From Bemisia tabaci (Eukaryota > Arthropoda > Insecta > Hemiptera > Aleyrodidae), in contig NC_092797.1 of assembly GCF_918797505.1 (NCBI RefSeq), positions 47,528,157 to 47,592,156 of the forward strand: DNA of 64,000 nt, in the 5' to 3' direction. Every line of letters starts with the position of its first letter. Within the stretch, counting starts at the first letter, position 1. Below are positions 45,677 to 56,053 of the stretch, piece after piece. The position numbers and the translations under genes are program-made. Under the pieces are notes generated by a model, which saw only the letters and a list, made by a program, of their open reading frames with translations, was not told the origin of the DNA and did not search any database.

Positions 45677-47109
45677 GAAAAAATGAAATAAAAAAAATTG
45701 AACGCAGCCTATTTGAGAGTTCTTCATCATCCTTCTAAACGAAAAATATGAAGGGGCTAAGGAAGCCGACCACCTTGTCTCTTAAATTTCAGATCCAATT
45801 TGGACTGTAAGAAACCAACTCGATTACAGTGTTTTCAAAACTGTGTAACTTCTTTTATACTACTGATATATACTAAATATGGCTACAGTATAATAATACG
45901 ATTTAAACGATTGCTCCCTTTAAAATTAATAATTTAGTGGTAGGAAAACACTAACAGTTTGCTGTTCAAGACTTTTTTTTAGATAAATATGAAAGATGCA
46001 CGTTTCTTTAAGAGTGTAATTGAGTTGGCTCACTTCAGTTGAAAGGGCGATCCATTCAAAATATGTAAAAAGAGTTTAAAAATCCTTAAAGGATTTTATG
46101 AAATGCAAGGTATGATGTTTATCTCGTATGTAACAGGACAGGAAGATGACAGATGACGCAAAAAACTGATTAGGGAACACATTTTCTAGACATGTTAAGA
46201 ATATCAAGCGAGATTGAAAAGTGTGTTTACAATGAATAGTTGAAAAAAGAAAAACAGGGAAAAAAGAAAGGACAGAGAGCAAATTCTCATGCGCTGCCAC
46301 AAAACTTGCGTACCGTCAAAAAGCCTGTTCTGTGATGTTAAAGCTACAAGCAGGAAAATTTTCCTCTCCGTGAGGCATTGTGTGCGCTTAAAGGAGTGGA
46401 AAATGTAGACCATGTGAGTTTGGCGTTTGCCATGCATGAAGATTTTTTCGTTATCCTTTAATTTAAGATAAAACTCCCCCTTTTCCGAGGCCACTCTCCC
46501 ACAACGATACAATCGTCACTTTACTCCCGAAGAAAGTCCCTCTGATAAGCCTCCTTTATTTACAACGGATGAGGGACACACAGATGACTTTAGTCGCAAG
46601 ATAGCCTGATTGCACTTCATGTTGCCTTACTTTCTCTGCCATGTTGGACTCCTACCCGAAAACTTGGGGGCGCGTTCTGAAACTTTCTGTGAGTTTCCCT
46701 TAACAGTATAAAGACCTTGCTCACGCAATTTTAAAGCACTGATGTGGAATGGTTCTTAGACTCTCCTGCTAGGAAAAATCTTACTACGGTCAAAGAAGCT
46801 AAGCCGATTTTTGGTGAACGTTGATATCTTTGCTCTGATTGGTCCATCAATTCGCCCATCAGAGAACGTCAGTGGCTTGCCAGAAGAAAAAATAAAGCAT
46901 AAGAACTTAGTAAAATTATAATGCAGGTAGGCTGATTTTGAATGTAACTGCACATTTTTCTTGATTTTCCTCAGGGGCAAAAACTGAGGAAAAGCTCTTG
47001 TCTTGTCCATTAGATCTCCTGTGTTTCTAGCGTCTCTATTTACTTTTCCTTTTATTAAGTTCAAAAACACATAATCTGCACACTTACTGCACATTGTTCT
47101 TTCCAGACG
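45677..47109. other. Nothing recognised
   Basis: 1.4 kb of AT-rich single-copy DNA. A 146-codon minus-strand frame (47196-46756) runs partly through a family M relative and shows no domain; it is not supported as a gene. Confidence 0.4.
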
Positions 47110-47350
47110 AAAAGACATAATCCCATTCCAAGGATGCCCAATTGACTGATACAAATCAATGTTCTGGAGGAATGCGACCCTCTGATTTCTGTCCAAAACT
47201 TTTTAGATTTTTTTGTGCTATTAGTGATGAAATAAGGACGATTTTCAATGAGAAATGCCTAAAAGCCTCCTGGTAAAAACAAAAAAAAATTGCCAAGAGG
47301 AAAGTTTGCGACACTGCGATGTAGTTCAGTGCTTTCTCGTGGAAAACGAC
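47110..47350. repeat. Diverged family M copy
   Basis: Shares CCCATTCCAAGGATGCCCAA, TGAGAAATGCCTAAAAG and AAATTGCCAAGAGGAAA blocks with 11325-11586, with many changes. Confidence 0.5.
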
Positions 47351-47421
47351 GTTATCGATCACGCTAAGAAAGCACTAACTTTCGTAGCCATCATCTCCGA
47401 AACGTAATCTTTCACTCTTCG

Positions 47422-47817
47422 TACACTGAAAAAAAATTCTCGGCGTTTTTACCAAGGTCCGTTGGTACCTTTACCATCTCACTTTTTTTACCAATTATTG
47501 GTAATTTTACCAAGACAGACTGGTAAACTTCCCTAAAAACCGGTATTTTTACTGCTTTTTCCAGGTAAAATTACCACTTTTATTGGTAATCAATTCCCGG
47601 TAACTTTGCCATTTTATCTCGGTAATTCTATCATAGTCGATAAAAAATATTGGCGTTTTTACCAAGGTCCAGTAAAATTACCGAGAAAGTTCAATTAAAT
47701 TTACCAATTCCATAAATGGTAATTTTACCAAAAAAAAACTGGGATCAAATAGAACCCTGAATTTTCGGTAATTTTACCCTTTTCTGAGTAAATACACAGA
47801 GATTTTTTTTCAGTGTA
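47422..47817. mobile_element. Family F MITE made of GGTAATTTTACC repeats
   Basis: About 396 bp from TACACTGAAAAAAAATTC to TTTTTTTTCAGTGTA, inverted ends. The body is built from many variants of the palindrome GGTAATTTTACC plus two GGCGTTTTTACCAAGGTCC blocks. No coding frame. Confidence 0.85.
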
Positions 47818-48890
47818 AGAGGCGCAAGATAGCAATTCGCATTAGAAAATATGAAAAAATCGCCAAAATGACAAAAAGAGGAGAACGAAAAGACACCAAC
47901 GCCGAGAACCAAAACCTGGGCGATAAGAATCTGCTTTGATAAGAGCCTGTAAAGCCAGCGAAAACAATGTTTTCGTCCGGAATCTGCGCCAAATATCGTC
48001 CTCTAATGAGCCTGAACAATAAAACTCGTGGACAAATTGCGTTTATTCTCGTAATAATCCTCGCTTTACGATCTCCATAGGTGCGTTTTAGCGGGACGCG
48101 GTCTCCCGTTAGGTGGTTACTTAAACAGCCATAAAATTTGGCTCCTTCCTTGTTTTTGCGCGGCCTCGGTTTATGCGAGTTTTATAACCAATCAAATCTT
48201 TATGTTGAGTGAGTAAGTCCGCGGCTCTTGTCGAAGTATTGTAACTTAATATATTTACTGCTTCGTAAAACCCATTCGCTTGTTTATGGCATGTCTCCCA
48301 TTTTTTGCCGCTTCGAAATATCTTCATATCCCAAGATCATTTCGGCCGTCTCTTGAGCTCACTTTCAGGTAGCCTTACAGTGAGCAAATATCGAAACATC
48401 ATTGGTCATCGTCAACTATTAAACTCATATTTCAATATTTCATATTATTTCATTTTAAACTGTCATCAAGTATTTAATTACCGAATACTATCATACATTT
48501 TTGTAGGTTTATGTAATTTGTTTGTTTTGGGGGGCTTGTGAGATGGACTAAAAATTATTTATTCCTATTCTGTATTCTATGGTAGCTTGTTCGGTAAACA
48601 GAGAGCTTTGTCTATTAACTTTAGGGAAAAACTATGGTAAAATATTGTGTTATTATATGTAAGATAATGCTGCTGGTCTCAGCATATCTCGAAATTTAAC
48701 TCTATACAATTGAGTAATCAACTTAGTTTTGAGGAGACTGAATTTATTTTAACATTTTCATTGATTCATACATGACATTATGGCTCGATGCTTCGTTCAA
48801 TATATACAAATTATACAATAATAAAATAATACTTTGATATTGTGTATGTATTGTTCAAAATGTGAGATGTGTTTTTATTGATTTACTATG
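47818..48890. other. Nothing recognised
   Basis: AT-rich DNA up to the cysteine-rich pseudogene. Part of it may be the 5' region of that element, but no matching frame was found. Confidence 0.4.
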
Positions 48891-49580
48891 AAATTGCTGA
48901 TTTTTGCTGTGTACCTAAATCAACTACACCAGAAACTGCCCTGGAAGTTTTTTTGTTTTCACGCGTTCACTGGGTCAGATGCGACTTCATCATTTTCAAC
49001 GAAAGGTAAACCGTCTGCCTGGGACGTACGGAATTCTTTTCCGGAAGCAATTAACAGACGCCTTCGAATTTTTATCGCTCCCCATCACTACACCATCGTT
49101 GCCAGAAAACGTTTTACAACTTTTGGAGAGTTACGTCATTTGTCTATACTACAGCGGTGGTGATCAGGAATCTGTGAATAGAGTAGGACAAAATTTGTTC
49201 ACTTCAATGAAAAGGTTCATTCGAAATTGCCCCCAACTCTTGATGCCTTAAACGCTCTCCGCGCTGCGTATCAAGCAGGGAAAGTTTGGGGGCGTGCCTG
49301 CTCAAAAGATGAGAAAATTCCAGAGCCCGAAGACTGGGGTTGGAAACTGAGTACTGAAAGATGGACCCCAGTTTGGTCCACCTCGCCCTCCATCTGGGAA
49401 GCTTGTACGGATCTTGTCAGGTGCGGCTGTAAAAACGGATGCCATAAGAAATGTTCCTGCTTCAAATCAAAGCTTTCCTGCACTCTCCTCTGCAAGAACT
49501 GCTCAAACGAATATTGTGAAAATATACTAAATGATAAAAAGTACTTCCTCTTTCCATCAACTAAATTCTTCTTTGAGTAA
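48891..49580 (+). pseudogene. Frameshifted copy of a multicopy cysteine-rich protein family (HAFTG/CxC type)
   Basis: Three overlapping frames together look like the C-terminal part of an uncharacterised multicopy family known from several invertebrate genomes. Frame 1 (to about 49060) has FHAFTGSDATSSF (family: HAFTGCDTTSAF) and GKPSAWDV. Frame 2 (about 49050-49230) continues with a helical LPENVLQLLESYV. Frame 3 (about 49227-49580) has LNALRAAYQAGKVW, a WTPVWST strand and a cysteine cluster CGCKNGC.KKCSCFK followed by C..LCKNC.NEYCEN. Two frame changes (near 49055 and 49235) and a missing N-terminal part make it a pseudogene. The family's function is unknown; its copy number suggests that it travels with mobile elements. 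Confidence 0.65.
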
Positions 49581-50284
49581 TTGTAAATCATATGCAAATC
49601 CTTTAAATCAAAGTCATACACTCTGTATCATTCATTTCTTATTTTCCTTTATACCTATTGAGGAGACCACATAAGCTCAACTCAGGAGCAACAGAATTCT
49701 CATTAATGATTGATTCACTATTTTGGCGCGAGGTTCAGTTCATAAGCTTGAAAAGTTTGCTTTTTTGTTTGCAATTTATGGCGAGTTTAATGATTTCCGA
49801 AAATATTTTTACCAATCCCGGCAACTCCTCCCTCCGTAAGTTTCAGTTTGTAACGATTTGCGGGATATTTTCTCCGTTTTCTTCCCCTAAACTTTTTTTT
49901 TTGGACCCTTTGAGGAACGTCAATAAAACACAAAAAGGATAAGTAGTTAGAATGATGATGATGAGAATGATGATGATGACAATGTGATGATGGATGATGC
50001 AAGATGTCAGTTAGTCTTACGTGCTGATCCAAAGGTTAGACACATTTGGGGCAGACCCATGCATCACATTCTTCTCGAAGGATGTATTGCTCAGCCAATT
50101 ATCGAAAAGATGTTGGAAACTGACACCCCCATTTACATTGGAAAGGATCTCCACGAATGAGGCGTCATGAACAATGTTACTTCGTTTCAGACGGACAGGA
50201 GACGACAGTTCGCTCAATCCTGAGTGCGGCCTCCGCCTCCGCGAAAAACCGAACCTACCACAAGCGGAACACTCACAAGAACCC
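49581..50284. other. Nothing recognised; ATG/GATGAT microsatellite
   Basis: Single-copy DNA with an ATGATG microsatellite at about 49951-50000. It lies between the cysteine-rich pseudogene and the minisatellite. Confidence 0.5.
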
Positions 50285-50309
50285 CCTACTAAAAATGTTC
50301 CTTGCTATT

Positions 50310-50486
50310 TCCTTGCTTTTGATTTCCTTGGTCCATGGAAAATTGCAACGAATTTTTTCCTTGCTTATGATTTCCTTGGCTATGATTTCCTTGGCTGTGA
50401 TTTCCTTGGCTATGATTTCCCTGGTTACAATTTCCTTGGCTGTCTTCTCCTTGCTCATGATTTCCCTGCTCCTGATTTTCCGGTGC
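50310..50486. repeat. 15-bp minisatellite (GATTTCCTTGGCTAT)
   Basis: About eight to nine 15-bp units at 50370-50475, with looser units before, bracketed by CCATGGAAAATT at 50333 and 50487. Because 15 is a multiple of three, frames stay open on both strands and give repeats such as AKEI or GNHSQ; these are artefacts of the unit length. Confidence 0.85.
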
Positions 50487-51107
50487 CATGGAAAATTATA
50501 GGGGAAAGGAGACAAGCGTCCCAATGAGAGCACATGATATTTGGGTCATGCAGACATGCTCAATAAAATAGAAAATGAGCAAACAACACTCACCAACTTG
50601 CTCAAATCTGTAATCCACTGGGTCAGAAAAATCCACTTGAAGACAATAAATCCAAATCGATTGGAACTAGTGCAGGTACGAAGGAACGTTTGAAAACACT
50701 ATGAGTCAGGGATCTTTCATATGATTTTCTCCGTTTAATGGAAGAAGGAGGATACGCCTTCTGCTTGGACTTTTCAAGTTTGATTCATGTTTATCGCGTG
50801 CGTTGATAGACTGCGCCTGGACCATCATAACGACGATGCGCCCTCCACAAACACCTTCAGATCAACTGAATTGATTTCTGCGAGTATCTTTTAGGCTAGC
50901 GAGGCTAGCAACCTGCCGCCGGTAAAAACACACAATCTGCTCAAAGAAGCAAAAAGAAGCCTCGGTACCAGACTTTAACGGATGTGCAAGATGTAGCCAA
51001 GTGGACTAGGATGAGGAGAAAGATGTGGTCGGAGCACGTTGACAGAATGGATGAAGAGAGACTGGCAAAAGTTTGTATGACTGGACAACCCATAGGGAGA
51101 AGAGAAA

Positions 51108-51362
51108 GATCCACTTCGCTGTGAACAATGCGGCAGAAGGGCAACAACAGTGGGGAACCTCCATGTGCATTGGCGTATCCACATCGATAAAATGCCGTTC
51201 TCCTGTGGAGAGTGTGGAAGAATGTTCCGGCACAGCAGTACTCTTAGAAATCATGCGCGTACCCACACTGGGGAGAGACCCTGTGAGTGTAAAATATGCA
51301 AGAAAACATTCGCAGTCACAGCAACTCTTCGAAACCATATGAGAACTCACTCATCACACTGA
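51108..51362 (+). pseudogene. C2H2 zinc-finger protein fragment (three fingers)
   Basis: The frame from 51108 to the stop at 51362 has three consecutive C2H2 fingers. Finger 1 is CEQC-x12-H-x3-H (it lacks the usual aromatic residue), finger 2 CGEC...STLRNHARTH, finger 3 CKIC...ATLRNHMRTH, with the canonical TGERP linker between 2 and 3 and stop directly after HSSH. An in-frame TAG at about 51093 closes it upstream. It sits inside a retrotransposon tail. It is most simply the 5'-truncated 3' end of a zinc-finger gene copied into the element. DNA binding would be the family's role; this fragment has no own start or promoter visible. Confidence 0.75.
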
Positions 51363-51494
51363 GTATGTACAATAAGTGTACGGAGTTTCACAGAAACGCA
51401 GTGTATTGTTCCATGTTTCAGTGTTATTGTTCAGTGTTATTGTACATTTTCCTTTTCAGTATTCTAATGTATATATTAGAGTCAATGAATTTCA

Positions 51495-51600
51495 TGTAAT
51501 GTGTCTGGCGAGACTATCTCCCGGACTATAGTCTTTTTCCTTTCCAGTATAATGTGTCTGGCGAGACTATCTCCCAGACTATAGTCTTTTTCCTTTTCAT
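51495..51600. repeat. Two tandem ~54-bp units in the insertion
   Basis: AATGTGTCTGGCGAGACTAT...CTATAGTCTTTTTCCTTT occurs twice in a row, differing at a few bases. It lies downstream of the zinc-finger stop codon, as a 3'-UTR duplication would. Confidence 0.85.
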
Positions 51601-51822
51601 TATTCTAATGTAAAAAGACTGCCTGGACGACCGCCTAAGAGATGGGCACAAAGCTGGCTCTCTTCTCCTGAAGATGATTGAATGTTCCTGTTGCTATTTG
51701 TTTTATTGACTTGACGAATCTTTACAGATAATTATTAATTTTTTAATATTTTGTGCTTGGCACTCGAAGGCTTGACAAACAGGGCCATGCCCTAGTCGTT
51801 AGTAGAAGAAGAAGAAGAAGAT

Positions 51823-52110
51823 CTTTTCAAGAACACACCAATTTTGATGCCAGACGGCAAGCTATACTCTTAAATATCCCTTTATCCCTACGGATAACGA
51901 GCAGTAACTATAGGCTTGCAACTTTAATGGGTCTTCTCACGCTGCCAGCAACTCGCCAAATGCAATTATTCGTATACGTTAGCTCTTAATTTTCTTATAC
52001 AATCGACGATACGTTGAAATACTCTAATTTAAAATAACAAACAAGTTTAATACTGTTACCTAAATCGTTTACATTACTTGGGCCTTCACATCCGACAGTG
52101 GTTAAAAACA
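51823..52110. other. Nothing recognised
   Basis: Single-copy DNA between the retrotransposon tail and a family Q fragment. Confidence 0.4.
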
Positions 52111-52252
52111 AATGGGTCTTTTTAGTATATTTTTGGGGAAACTTTATTAGGTACTTTCCGATTTTGATCCCCTCGGGTCGGGGGGTACTATAACATTTCA
52201 AATAGCCACCCCTCCTCATGACCAGAGGTGCGTAACTTTTGAATAACCCTGT
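52111..52252. mobile_element. Family Q mariner-like MITE copy 3, truncated
   Basis: The right part is present: GGTACTTTCCGATTTTGATCC, CCTCATGACCAGAGGTGCG and the GAATAACCCTGTA end. The left end is lost. Confidence 0.7.
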
Positions 52253-52298
52253 ATGTAGAAAAACATCGAAGAGATGCTCAATACAAGCAGTCCGAGAA

Positions 52299-52462
52299 CA
52301 GTCGCGAGGCTTGAATAATCGATTATCGATACATACCCATTTGAAGCTGTCGTAAAGAGTCGATTATTAAGGTGGTCGTTGCGAGCACTCTGTTCATCGA
52401 TCTTTTTCCATAGGGTTAAATGACAGATCAACCGATATATCGCAAAGCACGCCACGCCACTG
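52299..52462. mobile_element. Family D hAT-like MITE copy 6
   Basis: CAGTCGCGAGGCTTG at the left and CACGCCACGCCACTG at the right; flanks TCCGAGAA and TTCGAGGA match at six of eight bases. Confidence 0.82.
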
Positions 52463-52611
52463 TTCGAGGAAGGAAAGGAATGGAACGCACTTCGAAAACC
52501 AAAACTAATAGCCCACTAAACCGCCTCTACAGTGCTGACGTAATGGACTCTGCAATTTGAAAGTATTAAATAAGGAGACGAAACCCAAGGAAATTACTTA
52601 TCGAAGCTCGG

Positions 52612-52862
52612 AGCCGCCGCACAGTAAATCGAGTCAATTACGGAGGTCGGACATGAAATTTTTGACTAAAACTGCAATTTTTTATATCTATTTCGTCACA
52701 TTTTAAACTTTAAGGGGTGCTTCTTGTAGAAAATTTTACGAGGAAACCAATGGAACCACTTTTAGAACCTCAAAATTTTGTATAAATGGAGTTATGAGCG
52801 TTTAAAGTTTCCAAATTTTGTCCGACCTCTCCTATTGACTCGATCCACTGTGCGCCGTTCGT
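52612..52862. mobile_element. Family U palindromic element copy 2
   Basis: CGCACAGTAAATCGAGTCAAT and GGAGGTCGGACATGAAATTT at the left are mirrored by CGACCTCTCC, ATTGACTCGATCCACTGTGCG at the right. About 250 bp, non-coding. Confidence 0.75.
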
Positions 52863-53191
52863 ATGTCAGCGAAATCGCCGAATATATCATTTTGCGTTGA
52901 TGTCCCTGCAAAATGTTCCTCCGACGCCTCCAATTCCATTCGCGCGCGCTTATTTGGTATCAAAATCATCCCTCGCGGGCGAGGGAGGGACGCTTCATTG
53001 AAACCCAAGCAACAACCCGACTAAGAAAATATGCGTTCGAATTTGTCGCGCGTCAAATTCCGGCCGTTTCCACCCCCATAATTTTTCAGTGTCTTTACTC
53101 CGCTCCGGTCGTCAGTTTAGCATGAAAAAATATGTCGAGCCATTCATGGGGCCCTTTCCTTATCCTCTCTTCGGCTTAGCCTACTTCCCAC

Positions 53192-53353
53192 CGGTGGCGT
53201 GGCGTGTTGCGATATATCGATCGACCTACCATTTAAACCTATGGGAAAGGATCGATAAACAGGGTGTTCGCAACGAACACCTTGATAATCGATCTTTTAC
53301 CATAGCTTCAAATGGGGAAATGCCGATAATCGGTCATTCACGCCTCGCCATTG
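53192..53353. mobile_element. Family D hAT-like MITE copy 7
   Basis: Ends CGGTGGCGTGGCGTG and CACGCCTCGCCATTG; the flanks CTTCCCAC and CTTGCCAC match at seven of eight bases. It keeps the full central GTGTTCGCAACGAACAC palindrome. Confidence 0.85.
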
Positions 53354-53422
53354 CTTGCCACCTCAGGAGACTTTCCTCAGCATGATTGAGATCTTGTTCT
53401 CGGGCGAGGATAATAGAATACT

Positions 53423-53672
53423 GCCATGCTGAGGAAGAACGCCGTGAGAACAATCGAGAGTTGCCAAATTTCACCGGATAAAACATGTATTTTAGAAGAA
53501 AGTTTTGTATATCTTCCCTTGAAATTTTCAGATATTTTAGATTAGACACTGAACAAAATTGTCTGAAAAAGTTGAAGAAAAATATTCACAATCTTCCCAA
53601 TAAATTCTTTATTCATTGAAGGGAGACGTGGCAACGTCTGGAAGTTTATAGGTCGTTTTTTCTTAGGATGGC
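53423..53672. mobile_element. Family L MITE copy 5 with perfect 8-bp duplication
   Basis: GCCATGCTGAGGAAGAACG at the left and TTCTTAGGATGGC at the right, with AGAATACT on both sides (53415-53422, 53673-53680). This fixes the family boundaries and an 8-bp target duplication. Confidence 0.9.
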
Positions 53673-53680
53673 AGAATACT

Positions 53681-54429
53681 CGCCGAGGACGAAAGTTGAG
53701 GTGGATTTATGCTCGATCATTTTCGTGGGGCTCGAGCTGTCTCTCCTAGTAAAACAGGGAAGTTTTCAGGTTGATAGAATGAAAAAGTGCGGAGGAAATG
53801 CCCTCACACAGGAAAAAAAGAGACCTAGTTCGGAAGAATTGAAGCACTACATTGTCGTATGTTCCTACGGAGAGTCTCAGAGTAAGCAAGAATGAAGTCA
53901 CAAGAAATGGATCTGATAGCGTTCGAGTGAAACATTTCATTGAATGGTTCCTCCGATCTGCGTAAAAATTTTCAACAGTCATCCAATACTCTTATTGATA
54001 TTGTTCGGATGCAATCGCATGATTTTATTTTCAGTTTTATTATAAAAAACATTGTTATTTAATGTTGAGCAAAACAGCAGATGGTGATATCGTTTGCATG
54101 TGTGCGTGATTACGTTTTGGACATGCAATAATCGCGTTTCAAAAGGTTGGAACCCGACAGAAAAAGGTACCACCATACCCAACTTCAAGATAGCAGTACA
54201 GCTCTCTCGCAAAATAATGTCGACTTACTGCCACTATGTCTTATATGACGTAAATTTTTGCCCACTCATTGTCTTTTTTTATTTTCCTTTCCGTTGTCGT
54301 CGAATTATGACGACGGAATTATTAATGGGTCAAAACAGGTCGACTTGCCCCTCGCAGTGTTCCATACCAGGTTCTTCCTCATAGAACTGATATCTCTAAT
54401 AAATCCTTTTTAGTTTCTTCAATTAGGAT
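53681..54429. other. Nothing recognised
   Basis: Possibly the upstream part of the non-LTR fragment that follows, but the frames carry no recognisable reverse transcriptase motif. Confidence 0.4.
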
Positions 54430-54825
54430 CTCAATTGTTTGCCCATATCATGTAGAGAAGAGGATAATTTAAATATTTTTAGAAGAGATGTAAAATCATT
54501 TTTGTTAAGTAGATATAATGATTTATTATATATTATTTACTTTCTTACCTACTTACATTTATATTTATTGTGTATTATATCTACTGTCCATTCATTGATC
54601 TTTTCTATATTTTCCCTGAAGTTGTCAAAGTATGTTCAGCCCTAGAAGTTAATGTTTCTCTTTGTTTTAAGAAGTTTTTGTTTGTTTTTGCAAATATTGT
54701 CAGATGTAGTTTATTATATTGTATGCATTGAATGTGTTTTGCTGGCCACAAGGAAGAGAGGACCAGTTGGTCCTATTGTTGCCAGCCTGAATAAACTTGC
54801 TTAAACTAAAAATCTAAATCTAAAT
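54430..54825 (+). mobile_element. Second non-LTR retrotransposon 3' end
   Basis: REEDNLNIFRRDVKSFLLSR (54454-54513) fits the last residues of a CR1/jockey-type reverse transcriptase, where a short FKR.lK.fLl motif precedes the C-terminus. The remainder is AT-rich 3' UTR ending in AATAAACTTGC and a short AAATCTAAATCTAAAT tail, as such elements often have. Confidence 0.5.
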
Positions 54826-54989
54826 TATGATTGATTCATGAGATAGAGGCAGTGCTACCACGAAATGCACGTGGTAAAGAAAGTGAGCATGAAACTGAAG
54901 ATCGACGTGGACGAAAAAATATTATTACACCCGAGGCTGCTTCCGAGTTGGACACAACGGTCCCAGTTCGAGACAAGCAGTACCGTGAG

Positions 54990-55118
54990 TACGGTCGCTC
55001 GGTCGGCTTAAAACGCATATTAGCGCCTACAAGACTGTGAAAATACTTCACGCATTGCGCCAGGCACACCCTGGTCGGCGTGAAACGCACATTAGCACTC
55101 ACAAGACTGTATACGGCT
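54990..55118. repeat. Family V, second pair of units
   Basis: GGTCGGCTTAAAACGCATAT, TAGCGCCTACAAGACTGTG and ATACTTCACGCATTGCGCC, then a second unit starting GGTCGGCGTGAAACGCACAT. Closely related to 43425-43575. Confidence 0.75.
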
Positions 55119-55459
55119 GTTGCTGAACAATCGATTCTGGTCGGAGCACCTCAACCCCCCCCCTCCCGAATCGATACATTTCCACAGGTTTAAATGGAGG
55201 AAATGCGACGATGCCGAATCGCTGGATCCGCGAATGCCCTTCTACTGAGCTTTACCGCTCTTTCCGGTGACATGGCGGCGTGGTGCTGTATCTTTTTTCT
55301 GTCCATGAGTCTACTCCGCCTTACATCCTGACATTACCGTGGCGAGTTAAAGCGGGGAAGCGGTAGTGTACACGAGGCCTTTGGCTTTCGTTCAGTAATT
55401 GCTGGCGGTAAGTGGCGGAGTCGTGATACAATCGAAGATACGGCCGCGGTACTCCCGGG

Positions 55460-55616
55460 GAGTGGCGTGGCGTGCTTTGCGATACATCGATTGTTATGCC
55501 ATTTAAACCTATGGGAAAGGATCGATAAACAGGGTGTTCGCAGCGAACACCGTAATAATCGATTCTTGACCATAGGTTTAAATGGCATAACAATCGATAC
55601 ATCGCAATCCACGCTG
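55460..55616. mobile_element. Family D hAT-like MITE copy 8 with perfect 8-bp duplication
   Basis: GAGTGGCGTGGCGTG at the left and CCACGCTG at the right, with CTCCCGGG on both sides (55452-55459, 55617-55624). Centre GTGTTCGCAGCGAACAC. Confidence 0.9.
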
Positions 55617-55903
55617 CTCCCGGGGATAATGCGTGTCGTTGGCAGGGCGCTGGGACTGGGACATCCTCACGCGACGTATCTGGATTCTGGACGCCGATCC
55701 TCGTTATCCCATCGCCGGGTCGCCTTGTGAGGCTGCTACACGAAACGAAACGCACACAGCTTTCAAATTCAGGCCCTATTTAACAGAGCGTCCGTTGCCG
55801 ACCATTGTGAATCGTTTGCAGACACACGCGACCTCACAGCGATCCTATACCTACACAGGAAAAACGCCGTGCGACTGATGATCATCACTACAAACTGATC
55901 CGA

Positions 55904-56053
55904 AAGGCAATTGGACTGCATTTTGCAATTTGGAACTATAAATTCAGGCTCCTCTGGAAAAATACGTATGTGTATAGGGAAACTAATGGCACATACGTTG
56001 TTTTTAAACCGGGCTAGAATTTATAGTTCCAAATTGCAAAATGTAGTCCAATT
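55904..56053. mobile_element. Family K palindromic element, complete copy
   Basis: AATTGGACTGCATTTTGCAA and its complement TTGCAAAATGTAGTCCAATT; TTTGGAACTATAAATTC and GAATTTATAGTTCCAAA pair inside. The central ~40 bp are not palindromic. Confidence 0.88.

Larger units (their letters stand above)
50954..51820 (+). mobile_element. Non-LTR retrotransposon 3' end, interrupted
   Basis: A frame from about 50954 reads KKPRYQTLTDVQDVAKWTR, then KMWSEHVDRMDEERLAK and GQPIGRR, which resembles the C-terminal tail of a reverse-transcriptase polyprotein. It resumes at about 51614 as KRLPGRPPKRWAQSW and ends at SSPEDD-stop. A 3' region with an AAG-repeat tail at 51808-51822 closes the element. The two halves are separated by a 504-bp insertion. 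Confidence 0.7.

Noticed and set aside
46756..47196. 146-codon minus-strand open frame
   Set aside because: No domain, ordinary AT-rich codon use, and part of it is a decayed family M repeat.
51080..51362. Complete zinc-finger gene
   Set aside because: In-frame stop directly upstream of the first finger, no start codon context, and flanked on both sides by one retrotransposon reading frame.
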